A stretch of DNA of 64,000 bases from Epilithonimonas hispanica. Lineage in GTDB: Bacteria; Bacteroidota; Bacteroidia; Flavobacteriales; Weeksellaceae. Position 1 is the first letter of the stretch. Each line of letters opens with the position of its first letter. Made by a program: the position numbers and the translations under genes. The notes under the pieces are model-generated. The model did no database searches. It saw nothing but the letters and a program-made list of their open reading frames with translations, and had not been told where the DNA came from. Location: positions 61,983 through 125,982 of the forward strand of contig NZ_QNUG01000006.1 of the NCBI RefSeq assembly GCF_003385395.1, written 5' to 3'. Positions 18,308 through 27,666 of this stretch are shown one piece after another.

Positions 18308-18565
18308 ATGAAATATATTTTCGTGGATGAATCTTGGGAAGATTACTTGTATTGGCAGAAAACGGATAAAAAGAAACTAAAAAGAATCAATGAGCTACTG
18401 AAAGATATTTCTAGAAATCCATTTGATGGGATTGGAAAACCAGAACCCTTGAAACATAAATATTCAGGTTTTTGGTCTCGAAGGATTGATGATGAGCACC
18501 GATTGATTTATAAATATGAAGAAGATAAAATCTTGATTGCAAAGTGTAGGTTTCATTATGAATAG
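18308..18565 (+). CDS. yoeB: YoeB-family mRNA interferase toxin
   Basis: 85 residues, as in the E. coli protein. The catalytic set described for E. coli YoeB appears at the same numbers: E46 (KPEPLKH), R65 (DEHRLIY), H83 and Y84 at the C-terminus (RFHYE). All active-site residues are intact, so the toxin is probably functional: a ribosome-dependent endoribonuclease cleaving mRNA in the A site. Co-transcribed with the antitoxin and closed by a hairpin terminator. Confidence 0.93.
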   Translation: MKYIFVDESWEDYLYWQKTDKKKLKRINELLKDISRNPFDGIGKPEPLKHKYSGFWSRRIDDEHRLIYKYEEDKILIAKCRFHYE

Positions 18566-18570
18566 CCAAT

Positions 18571-18600
18571 AAAAACATCCCAGTAAGGATGTTTTTATTG
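18571..18600. terminator. bidirectional terminator after yoeB
   Basis: AAAAACATCC / GGATGTTTTT with a six-base loop, T tract on both strands; it also overlaps the 3' end of the convergent thioredoxin gene. Confidence 0.8.
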
Positions 18601-19128
18601 TTTTATCTTGGACTTAAATTTAGTCCGATAATTTTCCCATTCTTTTCGAGTCTTGATATTTTTGTACTCATTGGTTGCAATCATAGTGAAATAAGGCTCA
18701 ACTTCTTTGGCTTTTAGAGCACCAGAAAGACTCGTAATCGGGTCTGCTTTTTCATCCAGAAAAACCATTGTCGGGATGATGTTGATGTTCATATATTTCG
18801 AGAATTGATGAAGCCCATTTTTCCCTTTTTTGCTTTTGTAATCTGGATTTGTGAATTTGTGTCCAGCGAAATTAACAATGTCATTTCCGTCACTTTCAAA
18901 CTTAACGGCGTAATAATTTTGATTGATTATTTTGGCAATTTCAGGATGATTGTAAGTGCTTTTTTCCATCTCTTTGCACGGTGCACACCAATTTGCGTAG
19001 AAATCGATTAGGATTTTCTTCGGTTCTTTTTTTTGAGCTTCCAAAGCTTGAGCAAGTGTCATCCAGTTGACTTGTGCGATTCCGAAGAATCCTACTGTTA
19101 AAAGAAATATTAGTATTATTTTTTTCAT
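18595..19128 (-). CDS. periplasmic thioredoxin-fold protein
   Basis: 177 residues. Signal peptide MKKIILIFLLTVGFFGIAQ, then a thioredoxin fold with the redox pair C48/C51 in FYANWCAPCKEME and the cis-Pro segment IIPTMVFLD. The family (DUF255/thioredoxin_7-like) reduces or rearranges disulfides in exported proteins. The insertion between active site and cis-Pro (KFTNPDYKSKKGKNG) is longer than in plain thioredoxin. Partner proteins are unknown. Confidence 0.87.
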   Translation of the reverse strand: MKKIILIFLLTVGFFGIAQVNWMTLAQALEAQKKEPKKILIDFYANWCAPCKEMEKSTYNHPEIAKIINQNYYAVKFESDGNDIVNFAGHKFTNPDYKSKKGKNGLHQFSKYMNINIIPTMVFLDEKADPITSLSGALKAKEVEPYFTMIATNEYKNIKTRKEWENYRTKFKSKIKQ

Positions 19129-19193
19129 TTGTGTGTGGTTTTTATAATTCTTTTAGTCAGCTTCACATAATCTTAGACGTTTCAATTATTTTT

Positions 19194-20705
19194 TTACTTT
19201 ACTCCCTGCATCAGTTTTTTTACGAATGGCGAAATCAAAATTAAGAGAACTCCGGCAATCAAGGCATATAATCCCAATTGTTTATATCCATCGGTGTAAG
19301 TGATAAGAGCGTCATAATTAGTTGCGCCAGATTTTACTTTTGCCAATCCTGCACCTATTTGTCCTGCAACATATTGTCCGTAAGCAGAAGCTAAAAACCA
19401 CATTCCCATCATCATTCCTTGCAGTTTTTCTGTGGATAATTTTGTCATTATCGATAGTCCAATTGGTGACAAACATAATTCCCCGAAAGTGATAACTAAC
19501 AATGCGATTGTGAAAACATTAAGAGAAGTAATTCCTTGAAGATTGGCGAAAAATTTAGTCCCGAAAAGAACATAATAACCTAATCCTAAGAATATAAAAC
19601 CTAATCCGAATTTGATGATTGTATTGGGTTCCAGTTTATTTTTGCTTAACCAAATCCAAAGTAATCCAACCAAAGGTGCTAAGAATATAATAAAGAAAGC
19701 TCCTCCGGAATTATTAACGCCATTTGGGTCTAATCCAAAAAGGTCTTTGTTGAGGTTATTCGCAGCGAAAATACTTAATGAACCACCGCTTTGTTCGTAA
19801 ATTCCCCAGAATAGAATTGAGAAAATAATGAAAATCAAGGCTGCCCAAAGTTTTTTACGTTCTTGTGAAGTCACTTTTGTCATCTCGTAAAAAAGATAGA
19901 GTAGTGTCAATGGTCCGACTGTCCACATAAAATAATCGGTGTATTGCGGAACAGAAACCATTATCATAATTAGCGGAATGAAGACTAATGATAGAATGTA
20001 AACACCATATTCTTTCCATTTATCAAGAGGCGAAAAAGTTCCATCGGAATTCAGTTTTTGAGGTTGAAGACCAATTGGTCCTAATTGTCTTTGAGTAAAA
20101 ATAAAATTAATCAAACTCACAACCATTACAATGGCTGCTAATCCGAAAGCGACATTCCATCTTTTATGTTCTGGAATTAAATGAGACAACATTTCGCCTT
20201 TTCCAATTGCTATACAAAGATAACCACCCAAAAGTGCTCCTAGATTGATTCCTGCATAAAACAAAGAAAACCCTGCGTCTGTTCTTGTATCGTTTGCTTT
20301 ATATAGCTTTCCAACCATTGTAGAGATATTCGGTTTGAAAAATCCTGTTCCTACAACGGTGAAAGAAATCCCTAAAAAGAAATAATCGTGCGGATTGGAG
20401 GCAAGAATAAGACTTCCGATAATCATCAAAATTCCACCCCAAAAAAGAGATTTTCTGAATCCTAAAATCTTATCAGCAAACAAACCACCTACAAAAGTAA
20501 ATGCATAAACAAATGCCTGTGTTGCGCCGTATTGAAGATTGGCTTGTTCATCACCAAATTTTAATTGAGAAATCATAAAGAATACCAGCATTCCTCGCAT
20601 CCCATAGAAACAGAAGCGTTCCCACATTTCTGAGAAAAATAAAGACCAAATTTGTTTAGGATATTTTCCTTTGAAACTCTGAATTTCTTCAAGTGTAAGA
20701 TTCAT
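19194..20705 (-). CDS. POT-family proton-coupled peptide transporter 1
   Basis: 503 residues from MNLTLEEIQSF; an ATG 33 bases earlier lies downstream of the likely transcription start but is less natural. A TAAATTTG box on the minus strand (20747-20740) supports the shorter form. MFS-fold peptide symporter with the POT signature EMWERFCFYGMR, FFKPNISTMVGKLY in helix 4-5 and a GELCLSPIG motif. Imports di- and tripeptides with protons. First of three paralogues within 5.7 kb. Confidence 0.9.
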   Translation of the reverse strand: MNLTLEEIQSFKGKYPKQIWSLFFSEMWERFCFYGMRGMLVFFMISQLKFGDEQANLQYGATQAFVYAFTFVGGLFADKILGFRKSLFWGGILMIIGSLILASNPHDYFFLGISFTVVGTGFFKPNISTMVGKLYKANDTRTDAGFSLFYAGINLGALLGGYLCIAIGKGEMLSHLIPEHKRWNVAFGLAAIVMVVSLINFIFTQRQLGPIGLQPQKLNSDGTFSPLDKWKEYGVYILSLVFIPLIMIMVSVPQYTDYFMWTVGPLTLLYLFYEMTKVTSQERKKLWAALIFIIFSILFWGIYEQSGGSLSIFAANNLNKDLFGLDPNGVNNSGGAFFIIFLAPLVGLLWIWLSKNKLEPNTIIKFGLGFIFLGLGYYVLFGTKFFANLQGITSLNVFTIALLVITFGELCLSPIGLSIMTKLSTEKLQGMMMGMWFLASAYGQYVAGQIGAGLAKVKSGATNYDALITYTDGYKQLGLYALIAGVLLILISPFVKKLMQGVK

Positions 20706-20744
20706 CGAATATAATTTTGTTTTGATATTAAAATACAAACAAAT

Positions 20745-20775
20745 TTAAATAAAAAAACCACCGCAAAGGTGGTTT
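20745..20775 (-). terminator. terminator of POT transporter 2
   Basis: AAACCACC / GGTGGTTT stem; on the minus strand it is followed by seven T, after the stop of the second transporter. Confidence 0.8.
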
Positions 20776-20802
20776 GAATTTATAAATAAATGTGAAAGTT
20801 TT

Positions 20803-22518
20803 TTAGTTCACACCGTGCATCATTTTCTTTAATCTTGGAGATAAAATTGCTAAAATCACAGAAGCTATTCCGCACAGAACTACAAAAACCATAAAAAACT
20901 CGAACAAGTTGTGGATTTCTATCCCTGCGAAAGATGTGTTTGCTACTGGAATTTGTTCTTTTTCAAACAATGCTACTTGCTCGGCGCTCAACGTTACTTT
21001 TTTGTCCAAAACATCTTGAAGGTTTACTCCTAGTTTTTCAGCTTTTGCAAATTTGTCACCTGTTGCCGGGATGATGGCTCCTAAAGAACCTGCCAGCGCA
21101 TAACCTGCAGCATTGGAAATGAAGAAAACACCATATAATAAAGATGCAAATCTCTTTGGGGCTAATTTTCCTACAAGTGATAATCCTATCGGAGACAAAC
21201 AAAGCTCTCCCATTGTTTGGATTAAATATAGTAGAATTAGCCATTTTATTGCCAATAAACCAGAGTTTCCTAAATCTTTAACGTTATAAGCGATAATCAA
21301 ATAAGATAAAGCAATCAATGCTAAACCAATGGCTTGTTTCAAAGGAGAAACGGGTTCTTTGCCCTGAGCTCTTAATTTATCCCAAAGCAAACTGAATGGT
21401 AGTGCCAATAAGACCACGAACAACCCATTGAAAATCTGCACCATTGATGGTGGCATATCCCACCCAAAAATACTTCTGTCGGTTTGATTATCCGCAATGA
21501 AAGTCAAAGATGAACCAGCTTGTTCAAATGCTGCCCAGAAGAAAATGATAAAGAATGAAACGATATAAATCACCCAGATTCTTTGTCTTTCAACCTTATT
21601 TTCAGCAGAACTCATAATCAAAAATGCCAATGAAATCCCCGCTGCATAGATGAATGGGTAAATCAAACCTTTAATCAATTGTCCCATCCCCACAGAGCTG
21701 AATCCAATCTCGTTAACCAAAATATATCTGAAAACAAAGAAAAGAGCGACAAATAACAAGCCTGCTATTCCCATATTTTGGCCTGAAAATTTAGCAGTTT
21801 GACTTTCCCCTTCTTCAAAATCGTCTTTTGTGTTATTTTTTGGTAATCCACCAATTGGCCTGCCTTCCGGTGTTACAACATATTTGTTTTTAAAGAAAAA
21901 GAAAGTAACCGTTCCAATCATCATTGCGATAGAAGCTGCTAAGAATCCCCATTTGAAAGCGAAAATATCTCGCACGCCATCCGCATCTTTCACATCTCCA
22001 ACGTATGGACAAATGAACTGACCTAAGAATGCTCCTATATTAATTCCCATATAGAAAATAGTAAAAGCAGAGTCCAATTTAGATTTTTCTTGCTTTGGAT
22101 AAAGGCTTCCCACCATCGAAGAAATATTAGGTTTGAAAAAACCATTACCAAAAATAATGATGAAAAGTGCCAGCCACATCAAACCTTTCGCACTTCCTAA
22201 ATCTGAAGAAAAGGTAGAAGCACTGAAAAATAAAAGCAATTGTCCAAGTGCCATCAACGAACCTCCTGCCAAGATTGCATTTCTGTTTCCAATATATTTA
22301 TCAGCAATAAAACCTCCTAAAAGTGGTGTCAAATAACACAATGCCAAAAAGCCACCATATATAATCGCTGCATCTGCTTCTTTAATTAAGAGAGAATTTA
22401 CCATAAAGAGCGTCAACAATGCTCTCATTCCATAAAAATTGAAACGCTCCCACATTTCTGTCCCGAAAAGTACCCACAAACCTTTAGGATGTTTTGAATT
22501 AGTCGTAACTGTATCCAT
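20803..22518 (-). CDS. POT-family proton-coupled peptide transporter 2
   Basis: 571 residues, longer than its neighbour because of an insertion before the last helices (AEKLGVNLQDVLDKKVTLSA...). POT motifs EMWERFNFYGMR, FFKPNISSMVGSLYP and GELCLSPIGLSLVG are present. It should import short peptides. A TATATTTG box on the minus strand (22558-22551) lies 33 bases upstream, and a terminator separates it from transporter 1, so the two are transcribed separately. Confidence 0.9.
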   Translation of the reverse strand: MDTVTTNSKHPKGLWVLFGTEMWERFNFYGMRALLTLFMVNSLLIKEADAAIIYGGFLALCYLTPLLGGFIADKYIGNRNAILAGGSLMALGQLLLFFSASTFSSDLGSAKGLMWLALFIIIFGNGFFKPNISSMVGSLYPKQEKSKLDSAFTIFYMGINIGAFLGQFICPYVGDVKDADGVRDIFAFKWGFLAASIAMMIGTVTFFFFKNKYVVTPEGRPIGGLPKNNTKDDFEEGESQTAKFSGQNMGIAGLLFVALFFVFRYILVNEIGFSSVGMGQLIKGLIYPFIYAAGISLAFLIMSSAENKVERQRIWVIYIVSFFIIFFWAAFEQAGSSLTFIADNQTDRSIFGWDMPPSMVQIFNGLFVVLLALPFSLLWDKLRAQGKEPVSPLKQAIGLALIALSYLIIAYNVKDLGNSGLLAIKWLILLYLIQTMGELCLSPIGLSLVGKLAPKRFASLLYGVFFISNAAGYALAGSLGAIIPATGDKFAKAEKLGVNLQDVLDKKVTLSAEQVALFEKEQIPVANTSFAGIEIHNLFEFFMVFVVLCGIASVILAILSPRLKKMMHGVN

Positions 22519-22628
22519 ATAAAATAATTGTTAAATTTTCTTAAAGGTAACAAATATAGTTTTTTTTCATAAACGGGGAAGTTAAATTGCGCAGCTTTAA
22601 TACAATTCTAATAAATTATTTTTACAAG

Positions 22629-23120
22629 ATGGAAATCAGAAAATCAACTCCGGAAGATATTAATGAGATTATGAACTGTATCGATATCGCAAGACAATTG
22701 ATGCGTGAGAATGGAAACCTAGTGCAATGGACGAATGGTTATCCTTCACGGGAATTAATTTTGGAAAGTATCAAAAATGGTTTTAATTTTCTGATTATTA
22801 ATGACAATGAAGTTGTGGCATCATTTGATTTTATCATTGGCAACGACCCAAATTATTCAGTGATTGAAAACGGAGCTTGGATTAATGAAGAAAAATATGG
22901 CGTTATCCATCGTCTCGCTTCTAATGGTAAAGCAAAAGGAATCGCACAATTCTGTTTCGAATGGTGTTTTTCCCAATTCCCGAATATCAGAATCGATACC
23001 CACGAAACCAATATCGCAATGCAAAAAGTTCTTGGAAAACTTGGTTACCAAAAATGCGGAATCATATACGTTGCGGACGGAACTCCGAGATTAGCATTTC
23101 AAAAAACAAAAGATGATTAA
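22629..23120 (+). CDS. GNAT-family N-acetyltransferase
   Basis: 163 residues from MEIRKSTPEDIN. The GNAT fold is evident although the acetyl-CoA loop is diverged (VIHRLASNGKAKGIAQFCFEW), followed by DTHETNIAMQKVLGKLGYQKCG. Substrate unknown. It sits alone on the plus strand between two minus-strand peptide transporter genes. The ATG chosen agrees with the family start; a TTG 42 bases earlier would add a non-homologous N-terminus. Confidence 0.82.
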   Translation: MEIRKSTPEDINEIMNCIDIARQLMRENGNLVQWTNGYPSRELILESIKNGFNFLIINDNEVVASFDFIIGNDPNYSVIENGAWINEEKYGVIHRLASNGKAKGIAQFCFEWCFSQFPNIRIDTHETNIAMQKVLGKLGYQKCGIIYVADGTPRLAFQKTKDD

Positions 23121-23160
23121 TTCTAAATCAATCATCTTTTATCTCTTATCATTTATAATA

Positions 23161-24831
23161 TCAATGTCCGCTTTCTTTCATTATTTTATTTAATCTCTTC
23201 AACATCATCAACCCCAACAAGGTTGCGAAAATCAACAGTCCAAAATTGACCAAGAAGTAATTGGCCTTGTTTTCATAATTGTACCAAGTGCTGGCAAGGA
23301 TTCCGGACAATTTGTTTCCCACGGAATTCGCTAAGAAAAATCCACCCATCATCAAGGCTGTCAATCTCGCTGGAGATAATTTGGAAACGAATGATAATCC
23401 CATCGGCGAGAGACAAAGTTCTCCGATTGTTACGACTCCATATCCAGCAATCAACCAAAGTGCAGAAACTTTTTCGGCTCCATTGTTTCCGGCGTAAACG
23501 GCGCCTACCATTACCAAACAAGACAAACTGGTGATGAATAATCCCAAAACGATTTTACTTGGCGTCAAAGGTTCTTTTCCTCGTTTTCTGAGCATCGCCC
23601 AAACACCAACAATGACTGGAGTCAATGCAATTACCCAAAATGGATTTATCGATTGGAATAATTCTGTGTTATAAAGGAAAACTGGCTTGTCAGTTTTAGC
23701 TTCCAGTTCAGCCCTTCTTTCTGCCGAAATATTTCTGAAATAAATATCTTTCCCGGTTTCTTTCAAAGTCTTCCCATCGTCACCTTTCTGAGAACGATAT
23801 TGATTGTCATAAATTGGGGTTTCTTTATCAGCATAGCTTTTTTCTTCAACCAAATAAAGTGAAGCCAAAGGTTTTTCTACAGATTCGGAAACGCTTCGGT
23901 CGGTGTAATAATTTGCCCATCTTGTCAATGCAGTTCCATTTTGTTTGAAAACCGCCCAGAAAAACATGCTGATAAGAAATATCGAAAGCAAAGCACCAAT
24001 CGCAGGTTTCTCCAACGGATTTGATTTGAAATAAAGGGAAACGTAAAAATAAATCACAGGAACGCAAGCAAAAATAAATGCATCCGTATTTGTGCTACCA
24101 AAAATATTAGTTCCAAAAATCATCGTCGGAACAAACCAACCGACAACGCCTGCAACAATCGCTGGAACAAAAACCTTCATCAGAATTTCGGATAGTTTTG
24201 TGTCGCCTTCTTGGCTTGGTTTCATAACCGCCGCGTGTCTGTAATGTTTCATTCCTATTGTGAAAATTACTAATCCAAGCAACATCCCAACTCCGGCCGT
24301 AATAAACGCTTCGCCCCAACCGAATTTATTACGCATAAACGCCGCAATAATGTTACAGATAAAAGCTCCAATATTAATTCCCATATAGAAAATGTTGTAG
24401 CCGGAATCTTTATTTGCTTTATAAGGTTCTTCGGAATAGAGATTTCCCAAAAGTGTAGAAATCGTCGGTTTAAAGAATCCATTTCCAATGATAATTAAAG
24501 CCAATGAACCATAAAACAAAGGCAAATCCTTGAAAACACCTACACCAATGTAGCCAATCGCCATCAGAATGCCACCAAGATAAATTGATTTGATATAGCC
24601 TAAAACTCTATCAGCCAAAAATCCACCAAGAAACGGTGTTAGATAAGTCAGCGCAATAAAAGTCCCAAAAATATCATCGGCATCTTTATCAGGAATTCCC
24701 AATCCGCCATTCAAGCCTTGAGGTTCTATCAAATAGAGAACAAAAATTCCGAGAATCAAATAGTAACCAAAACGTTCCCACATCTCGGTAAAAAACAAAA
24801 AAGGTAACCCTTTTGGATGTTTAGTCTTCAT
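23161..24831 (-). CDS. POT-family proton-coupled peptide transporter 3
   Basis: 556 residues with EMWERFGYYLILG as the signature and FFKPTISTLLGNLY and GELCLSPMGLSFV motifs. A long extra loop (about residues 310-385, charged, SVSEKPLASLYLVEEKSYADK region) distinguishes it from the other two and suggests different substrate preference or regulation. A TATTTTTG box on the minus strand (24862-24855) lies 24 bases before the ATG. Confidence 0.9.
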   Translation of the reverse strand: MKTKHPKGLPFLFFTEMWERFGYYLILGIFVLYLIEPQGLNGGLGIPDKDADDIFGTFIALTYLTPFLGGFLADRVLGYIKSIYLGGILMAIGYIGVGVFKDLPLFYGSLALIIIGNGFFKPTISTLLGNLYSEEPYKANKDSGYNIFYMGINIGAFICNIIAAFMRNKFGWGEAFITAGVGMLLGLVIFTIGMKHYRHAAVMKPSQEGDTKLSEILMKVFVPAIVAGVVGWFVPTMIFGTNIFGSTNTDAFIFACVPVIYFYVSLYFKSNPLEKPAIGALLSIFLISMFFWAVFKQNGTALTRWANYYTDRSVSESVEKPLASLYLVEEKSYADKETPIYDNQYRSQKGDDGKTLKETGKDIYFRNISAERRAELEAKTDKPVFLYNTELFQSINPFWVIALTPVIVGVWAMLRKRGKEPLTPSKIVLGLFITSLSCLVMVGAVYAGNNGAEKVSALWLIAGYGVVTIGELCLSPMGLSFVSKLSPARLTALMMGGFFLANSVGNKLSGILASTWYNYENKANYFLVNFGLLIFATLLGLMMLKRLNKIMKESGH

Positions 24832-24920
24832 AGCTTAATTTTTCACAACGTTCCCAAAAATAAGATTTTAAAATGGATTAGAAAATTTTTCTAACTTTGA
24901 TAAGCTTAAATATTCAGAAA

Positions 24921-25178
24921 ATGGAAATCACGATAAAAGATTTGGAAAACGATTTGAAGTCTTTGCCAAAAGAACTTCTTCAACAGGTGAGTGATTATGT
25001 TGCTTTTTTGAAACAAAAGTATAACGGACAAGTCAATGAGGATTGGGCAACTTATTTATCCACAAGCCAAAAAGAATCTATTGAAAAAGGTGCTTCTGAT
25101 ATTGAAGAGGGAAGGGTTATTTCCCACGATGAAGCGAAACAAAAGATAAAGGAATACCTTAATTCAAAAACTGTCTAA
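24921..25178 (+). CDS. antitoxin of a ParE/RelE-type pair
   Basis: 85 residues from ATG 24921 (MEITIKDLENDLKSLPKELLQ). A DUF2281-like N-terminal helix pair is followed by a short acidic C-terminal tail (ISHDEAKQKIKEYL) of the sort that binds ParE toxins. A TAACTTTG box (24892-24899) lies 21 bases before the start. The toxin gene begins at the next base after its stop codon. Assignment is by size, context and tail motif. Confidence 0.75.
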   Translation: MEITIKDLENDLKSLPKELLQQVSDYVAFLKQKYNGQVNEDWATYLSTSQKESIEKGASDIEEGRVISHDEAKQKIKEYLNSKTV

Positions 25179-25457
25179 GTGGAAATTATTTGGTCAGATG
25201 AGTCTCTCCAAAACTATTTTGTAGTTTTAGACTATTTGTTAGAGAATTGGACGATTAGAGAAGTTGAAAAGTTCGAAAATAGTTTTGATGCTCTTATAGA
25301 ACGATTTAAATCTAATAAAGAAATTTGCCCAAAATCTAAGTTCCTAAATTATAGAAAATGTCTTATTGACGAACATAATTCCTTAATTTACCAAGAAGTA
25401 AATCACACTATTTTTCTAATTACAATTATTGACAATAGAAGCTTACACAATTATTAA
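25179..25457 (+). CDS. ParE/RelE-superfamily toxin
   Basis: 92 residues, GTG start abutting the antitoxin stop. The RelE/ParE fold is suggested by EIIWSDESLQNYFVVLDYLLENW, the central EVEKFENSFDALIERF helix, and CLIDEHNSLIYQEVNHTIFLITIIDNR. The typical basic catalytic residues of mRNA-cleaving RelE are lacking, so a ParE-like (gyrase-directed) mode is more probable. Closed by a hairpin terminator. Confidence 0.8.
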   Translation: MEIIWSDESLQNYFVVLDYLLENWTIREVEKFENSFDALIERFKSNKEICPKSKFLNYRKCLIDEHNSLIYQEVNHTIFLITIIDNRSLHNY

Positions 25458-25493
25458 AAAAACCGCAAAAGAAATATTTTCCGCGGTTTTTAT
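25458..25493. terminator. bidirectional terminator after the ParE-type toxin
   Basis: AAAAACCGC / GCGGTTTTT with a 16-base loop; A and T tracts on both sides, between convergent genes. Confidence 0.7.
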
Positions 25494-25527
25494 ATTCAAA
25501 CTTTAGTCTTCCGACTTTTAGCAATTT

Positions 25528-27666
25528 CTACAAATTCTCCAAAATGAAATTCGTCATTTTCTCATAAAGCTGAGGTCTGGTTTGTCCACCATAGATTCCG
25601 TGGTTTTTGTCCGGATAAGCCATAAAATCAAATTGCTTTTTATTCTGAATCAGAGCCTCGGAAAACTCCATTGAGTTCTGGAAATGCACGTTGTCATCCG
25701 CTGTTCCGTGGATCAAAAGGAATTTTCCTTTCAATAAATTAGCAAAAGTTGTCGGTGAGTTTTGGTCGTAACCTTCCGGATTTTCCTGTGGCGTTTGTAG
25801 GAATCTTTCGGTATAGATGCTGTCATAATATCTCCAATTGGTAACGGGTGCGACAGCAATTCCCATTTTAAAAACATCAGCACCTTTTGTCATGGCCAAA
25901 GAAGTCATATAGCCACCAAAACTCCAACCGAAAATCCCGATTCTAGATTTGTCTATATAGGACTGATTTCCAAACCATTTGGCAGCAGTAATTTGATCTT
26001 CAATTTCATATTTGCCTAATTGTTTGTAAGTTGCTTTTTTGAATTTTGCACCTTTATAGCCTGTTCCGCGTCCATCTACACAGGCTACAACGTAACCTTT
26101 TTGAGCCAGCATTTCGAACCAGATTCCGTTTCCGCCGTCCCAAGAATTAGAAACCTGTTGAGAACCAGGACCAGAATATTGGAACATAAATAATGGATAT
26201 TTTTTGTTCGGATCAAAGTTTTTAGGTTTGATAATCCAAGCGTTCAATTGGTCGCCAACAGAATTTGGAATGGTAATGAATTCCTTCGTTACAAAGTTAT
26301 CTTTCTGAAGTTTAGAAAGCAATTCATTATTGTTTTGAAGTTCCTTAATTTCTTTTCCATTCGCATCTTTTAGTACAAATTTGTAAGGAGAAGCAGCAGT
26401 AGAATTGGTGTTAATAAAATAGTTGAAAGACTTGCTAAAACTTGCCGAGTTATTTCCTTCTGGATAAGAAATCAAAGTTGTTTTTCCGGAATTGATATTC
26501 AGTTTAGAAACGACTTTATTCAAGCTTCCTTTTTCAGTGGTTTGGATGTAAGCTTCTTTGGTTTTCGGGTTGTAACCATAATAATCTGTGATTTCCCAAT
26601 TGCCTTTTGCAACTTGTTTTTTCAGTTTTCCAGATTTGTCGTACCAATACAATTGTCTGTAACCGTCACGCTCCGAAGCCCAAAGGAAAGAGTTGTCATC
26701 CAAGAATTCCAAAGTCAAATTGTCGGTTTCTATCCAAGCGTTATCTGTTTCCGAAAATAATTTGGTTAAGTTCCCGGATTTTGTATCCACTTTTATCAAA
26801 TCCACTTTGCTATGATGTCTGTTGCTGGTTGCAATGACAATTTCATTAGCATCGTTCGTTTGCCAAAGTTGTGGAATGTAATGGTTCTCAAAACTTCCAA
26901 GATTCAGAGCTGTTGTTTTCGCTGAATTTAATTGATAAAGATTAGCAGTAACTGTTGAATTAGTTTCTCCGGCTTTTGGATATTTGTATCGCATCTCCGT
27001 TGGATAAAGCGATTTCCCGTAGATTGGAATATAAATTTCTGGAACTTTTGACTCATCGAATCTTACAAAAACAATCGCATCGCCTGCTTTGTTCCATTGG
27101 TAATAATCTGCGTGTGAAAATTCTTCCTCATAAACCCAGTCTCCAAGTCCATTAATTATAGAATTTTTCTTTCCGTCAGTTGTAATCTGCGTGATTTTTC
27201 CGGAAGTCAAATCCTGATAGAACAAATTATTATCAACGATAAAAGCCACTTTGCTTCCGTCCGGAGAAAACTTCGGTTCCTGAATCCAGTTTCCATTATT
27301 AAGTGGCATTACTGTATTTGATTTCAAATCCTTAACATCAAATTTTCCCAAGAATGAATGTCTGTAAATCGGTTCACTTTCTTTCTGAAGAAGAATTTTG
27401 GATTCGTCTGGAGAGAAAATGTAAGATTCGAAACTTCCATTTACGATATTTCCAACTTTCTGGAATGTTTTATAGCTATATTTTGCGATTCCGTCTTTTT
27501 CTATAGTGGCGTAGTTTTCACCATCGTTAAGGGAAGCAATTCCAGCAATTCCTTTTCCACGGTAATATCCAGAGTAGATTTTGTCTAATGTAATTTCTTG
27601 TGCATTAATACTTTGTGAGAAAACTGCTGTCATCATAACAACAGAAACAAGGATTTTTTTGTTCAT
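25528..27666 (-). CDS. S9 peptidase, dipeptidyl-peptidase IV family
   Basis: 712 residues from MNKKILVSVVMM, with a signal peptide ending in SINAQ; the upstream in-frame ATG (27720) would spoil it. An N-terminal eight-bladed propeller (DPPIV_N) is followed by an alpha/beta hydrolase domain with the nucleophile in GIFGWSFGGYMTS, the acid in GTADDNVHFQNS and the histidine in DKNHGIYGG. It cleaves X-Pro dipeptides (or tripeptides, as in PTP) from peptide N-termini in the periplasm, supplying substrates for the POT transporters upstream. Confidence 0.93.
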   Translation of the reverse strand: MNKKILVSVVMMTAVFSQSINAQEITLDKIYSGYYRGKGIAGIASLNDGENYATIEKDGIAKYSYKTFQKVGNIVNGSFESYIFSPDESKILLQKESEPIYRHSFLGKFDVKDLKSNTVMPLNNGNWIQEPKFSPDGSKVAFIVDNNLFYQDLTSGKITQITTDGKKNSIINGLGDWVYEEEFSHADYYQWNKAGDAIVFVRFDESKVPEIYIPIYGKSLYPTEMRYKYPKAGETNSTVTANLYQLNSAKTTALNLGSFENHYIPQLWQTNDANEIVIATSNRHHSKVDLIKVDTKSGNLTKLFSETDNAWIETDNLTLEFLDDNSFLWASERDGYRQLYWYDKSGKLKKQVAKGNWEITDYYGYNPKTKEAYIQTTEKGSLNKVVSKLNINSGKTTLISYPEGNNSASFSKSFNYFINTNSTAASPYKFVLKDANGKEIKELQNNNELLSKLQKDNFVTKEFITIPNSVGDQLNAWIIKPKNFDPNKKYPLFMFQYSGPGSQQVSNSWDGGNGIWFEMLAQKGYVVACVDGRGTGYKGAKFKKATYKQLGKYEIEDQITAAKWFGNQSYIDKSRIGIFGWSFGGYMTSLAMTKGADVFKMGIAVAPVTNWRYYDSIYTERFLQTPQENPEGYDQNSPTTFANLLKGKFLLIHGTADDNVHFQNSMEFSEALIQNKKQFDFMAYPDKNHGIYGGQTRPQLYEKMTNFILENL

